Below are positions 4,227 to 6,472 of a DNA stretch of 6,472 nt, piece by piece; position 1 is the stretch's first letter, and each line of letters opens with the position of its first letter. Source of the stretch: Rhodoluna sp. (GTDB taxonomy: Bacteria > Actinomycetota > Actinomycetes > Actinomycetales > Microbacteriaceae); NCBI GenBank assembly GCA_023260375.1, contig JALQVK010000185.1, positions 1-6,472 of the forward strand. Direction: 5' to 3'. The translations under genes were made by a program, and so were the position numbers. The notes below the pieces were generated by a model. That model worked only from the letters and a program-made list of their open reading frames with translations. It was not told the DNA's origin and searched no databases.

Positions 4227-6472
4227 AATGTGGCGGTTTGTCATTCTTAAGCCGTTGGTCATTGCTGCCGTTTGAGTCTCCCCAGGCTTCATCGGTCTCG
4301 TCAAAACTTGGGTCATCAAAAAGTGTTTGCGGCTTACGAGTTAGCTGCATGCCCAATTCGTCGCCAATTCGTATCGCTAGAGCCTGAGGGTCTGAGAAAA
4401 CTTCTAGGGCATGAATTCGCACCGTTATCCATCCCATTGCTTTGAGAAGCGCCGGTCTTAGTCGAATCTGCTCACTCAAGTCTTCGCCAATCAAATTCCA
4501 ATCAGGAAGAATAATCGCCGACTTTGCTCCAAACGAAACCGCCATTGGAATTCGCGAGGTGTAGCCCAAGGTCACATGAGCACCCAGTTTCCGCAAACGA
4601 AGTGCCAAGTCGGACAGCATTGGATCGCTATCCATCTCAGAGTCTGTGGGTGTCACCGGCGTAACGTAGTTGAACATTTTTACGAACTGGTTTGCTGCAC
4701 CAACTGGATTGGCTGGCAAGGCGTCTACCGAAATAGCGCTTACCAAGACCAATGATTTTCTGGCACTCACCAACATGTTGGCTAGAGTTCGCCTGCCGCT
4801 GGCGGCACTCAGCTGCCCCAACCGGTCAGCTGCTTTTCCATCTGAACCAACCCCGAATCCTGGTGAAAAAATGATTCGGTCAGCGACTCGATGAGTCAAA
4901 GCGTTCAAAGTTGTGACTTCGAATTTTTCATCACCGTGAGCATCGAAGAACTGCTTCAGGTCTGGCTGTTCCAAAACCTTGGCTTCCAGGGCTGCGCGAA
5001 TTCTCTCTGCGTGAAGGTCTGACGCCGAGACCACCATGAGTGAATCTGCCGGATGCCTTACAGCATGACGGACAACTACATCCACCGCCTCGGAGACTTC
5101 CTGGTTAGGACTTTCAGCTAGTGTGTCTGATTCATCGCCAGGTTTTGTTTTAACCGGGTGGAATTCAAAGTTTGGTTTACCGGCATAGTCCGCTGCGGTC
5201 GGCTCAAAAATGATTCGATTCTGATAAAACTCGCGATTTATGAGCGAGCCGAGAGTCTGACCCGTTGGTCTCCAACTCTTGCGCATTGATTCAACACCAA
5301 AAATCCTGGCAACCTTTTCAAAGATCGACTCCGAAGTAATTTCTAGTTCGGTAGGAACTGCATTGGCCTCTAGTTCAAATCCGACCGGTGCCGCAATCGC
5401 GCTGTCACCGAATGCGACGACTTGACTAGCGCGTAAAAGTGACGAAATGTTGTCGCCAACATTTGATCCGGCTGCATCGAGCACGAGTACCGTATCGAAT
5501 TCCAAATTGGCAGGGATTTTGCTCGCAATTTCAAAGGGCGAAAGCGCTACAGCACCGAGAAGTATTTTTGCCAAAGGGCCCGAGGCTGCCTGAACGTTTC
5601 GGTAGGTTGCGTTCTTGGCTCGCAACAGTTCTTTCAAGGATTCTGACTGTTCCGGATGAGCCTCTAGGGTTTCGCGCCAGTGGTGAGCCTGAAGTGCATT
5701 GAATGCATCTACACCAAGATTGATTCGATTGTTCTCGGCTGAAATAAAGTCGCTTTCCAATAGACGAATTCCATCCGCAGAAACGCCCGCCAATTCCGGC
5801 TGGGATTTCAACAAAAGTTCGAAAGCCGACTGCCACCAGACCAAGTCAAACTGAGCTGGTAAGTGGTCTATGCCAACGTGCAATGAAGCGAAGTCTCGGA
5901 AAACCTCGTCTAAGCCGGCTTCAGTAAGTTCTTCTCGAATTGCATTTCGCAGTTCGAGATTGTCAAGTGGGCCGGTTTGATTGGCAAGTGTTTCTAATTT
6001 TGACGCGAACTCCTTGATAGAAAGGTCTAACAAGTCGTCGGCAATTGCAGGGTCTAGATGAAGCTGAATTCTTGCTAAATCTGAAATGAAACTTCGATAG
6101 GCAACCATTGCGTCAGAGATACCAGAAACGCTAATTGGTGTGGCTTCGATGTTGGAAAACTGCAGCCAAAGTTCACGTTGATTTTTGATTTCTTGGAGTG
6201 CAAGGTTCAGGTCTGAGACCGACATGCCAGCGCGAAGGTATTCTTTGGCAAGCTTCTTCAAGCGCCTGCGAGTAGAGCCTGAAACCGATGCACCGAATTT
6301 ACGAGGGCCGGTTGCTTCAATCAACTCGGTTACGTCGCGGTCAAAGACTTCTGGGACAAAACGATCCAAGGAACTGGCTACACCTGTCAAAAGGTCGAGG
6401 ATTTGACCTTGTTCACGCAAAGACTTTGGAGACTTGAAATTTGCTTTGATTACTAGGTCATCAAGTTTGCCC
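4219..6472 (-). CDS. Helicase-like protein with C-terminal Vsr/DUF559-like domain, 5'-truncated by window edge
   Basis: The frame is open from the window edge to the TAG at 4221-4219, giving 750 residues. The TTG at 6420 is internal, because GKLDDLVIKANFKSPKS reads on upstream. The layout matches a large actinobacterial superfamily I DNA/RNA helicase family: a helical region (about 5550-6472), then the ATPase region. FDTVLVLDAAG (5499-5467) stands where FDxVVxDEASQ (motif II) is expected, and FGDSAIAAPVGF (about 5380-5415) where GDxxQLPP (motif III) is expected. Further on are FEVTTLNALTHRVADRIIFS (motif V-like, about 4870-4925) and LANMLVSARKSLVLVS (motif VI-like, about 4735-4785). The last part (about 4345-4630) fits a PD-(D/E)xK Vsr/DUF559-like fold: PMLSDLALRLRKLGAHV, EQIRLRPALLKAMGW, then RIHALEVFSDP. 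An acidic, disordered tail ends the protein. No GKS/GKT Walker A is visible; it would be expected upstream of the window. Function is likely in DNA processing, but departures at catalytic motifs make activity doubtful. Confidence 0.75.
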   Translation of the reverse strand, partial: GKLDDLVIKANFKSPKSLREQGQILDLLTGVASSLDRFVPEVFDRDVTELIEATGPRKFGASVSGSTRRRLKKLAKEYLRAGMSVSDLNLALQEIKNQRELWLQFSNIEATPISVSGISDAMVAYRSFISDLARIQLHLDPAIADDLLDLSIKEFASKLETLANQTGPLDNLELRNAIREELTEAGLDEVFRDFASLHVGIDHLPAQFDLVWWQSAFELLLKSQPELAGVSADGIRLLESDFISAENNRINLGVDAFNALQAHHWRETLEAHPEQSESLKELLRAKNATYRNVQAASGPLAKILLGAVALSPFEIASKIPANLEFDTVLVLDAAGSNVGDNISSLLRASQVVAFGDSAIAAPVGFELEANAVPTELEITSESIFEKVARIFGVESMRKSWRPTGQTLGSLINREFYQNRIIFEPTAADYAGKPNFEFHPVKTKPGDESDTLAESPNQEVSEAVDVVVRHAVRHPADSLMVVSASDLHAERIRAALEAKVLEQPDLKQFFDAHGDEKFEVTTLNALTHRVADRIIFSPGFGVGSDGKAADRLGQLSAASGRRTLANMLVSARKSLVLVSAISVDALPANPVGAANQFVKMFNYVTPVTPTDSEMDSDPMLSDLALRLRKLGAHVTLGYTSRIPMAVSFGAKSAIILPDWNLIGEDLSEQIRLRPALLKAMGWITVRIHALEVFSDPQALAIRIGDELGMQLTRKPQTLFDDPSFDETDEAWGDSNGSNDQRLKNDKPPHWG

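Noticed and set aside
5439..5836. Open frames 5439-5702 (plus) and 5531-5836 (minus) within the helicase-like gene
   Set aside because: They overlap an intact 750-codon frame with clear family features, and their translations are rich in Arg, Ser and Pro without recognisable motifs.

Overview
The window reads as chromosomal core and near-core sequence from a member of the Actinomycetota. The G+C content is modest for that phylum, and the best match I can infer is a small-genome, probably aquatic, member of Microbacteriaceae or a relative. Three things point there. The rimJ-like acetyltransferase is followed by a three-helix membrane protein resembling GlpR/SepX, next to 5-formyltetrahydrofolate cyclo-ligase and an FmdB zinc ribbon, which is an actinobacterial neighbourhood. 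The large helicase-like protein has the layout of an actinobacterial superfamily I family. Several genes also look leaderless, with a -10-like hexamer six or seven bases before the start codon. The taxonomic placement is inference from gene content only. No mobile element, CRISPR array, tRNA or rRNA was seen, and genes cover nearly every base.

Layout: (a) 1-1474, plus strand: the 3' part of an aldo/keto reductase, then a complete TIGR01777-type epimerase 2 nt later, closed by a bidirectional terminator that spans the epimerase stop codon. (b) 1499-2122, minus strand: a lysine/alanine/proline-rich, histone H1-like protein with an exact 39-bp tandem duplication and a run of 11-residue repeats. 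(c) 2210-3440, minus strand: a RimJ-like GNAT acetyltransferase followed by the GlpR/SepX-like membrane protein. (d) 3459-4222, plus strand: 5-formyltetrahydrofolate cyclo-ligase and an FmdB-type zinc ribbon protein. The cyclo-ligase and acetyltransferase are divergent with only 18 bp between starts. (e) 4219-6472, minus strand: the C-terminal 750 residues of a large helicase-like protein whose motifs II, III and VI depart from consensus, followed by a Vsr/DUF559-like nuclease fold. Its stop codon overlaps that of fmdB.

The genes do not form one pathway. The reductase and epimerase are probably co-transcribed redox enzymes of unknown substrate. The cyclo-ligase recycles folate. The acetyltransferase and membrane protein belong to a cluster that in other actinobacteria also carries galU and the gephyrin-like gene glp, involved in cell division and envelope growth; both are absent from this position. 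The basic protein probably compacts or protects the nucleoid. The points most worth following up are the departures from consensus in the helicase-nuclease, the two-part repeat design of the H1-like protein, the glpR-like gene without glp beside it, and the overlapping divergent leaderless promoters. I see no convincing new multi-gene system in this window.
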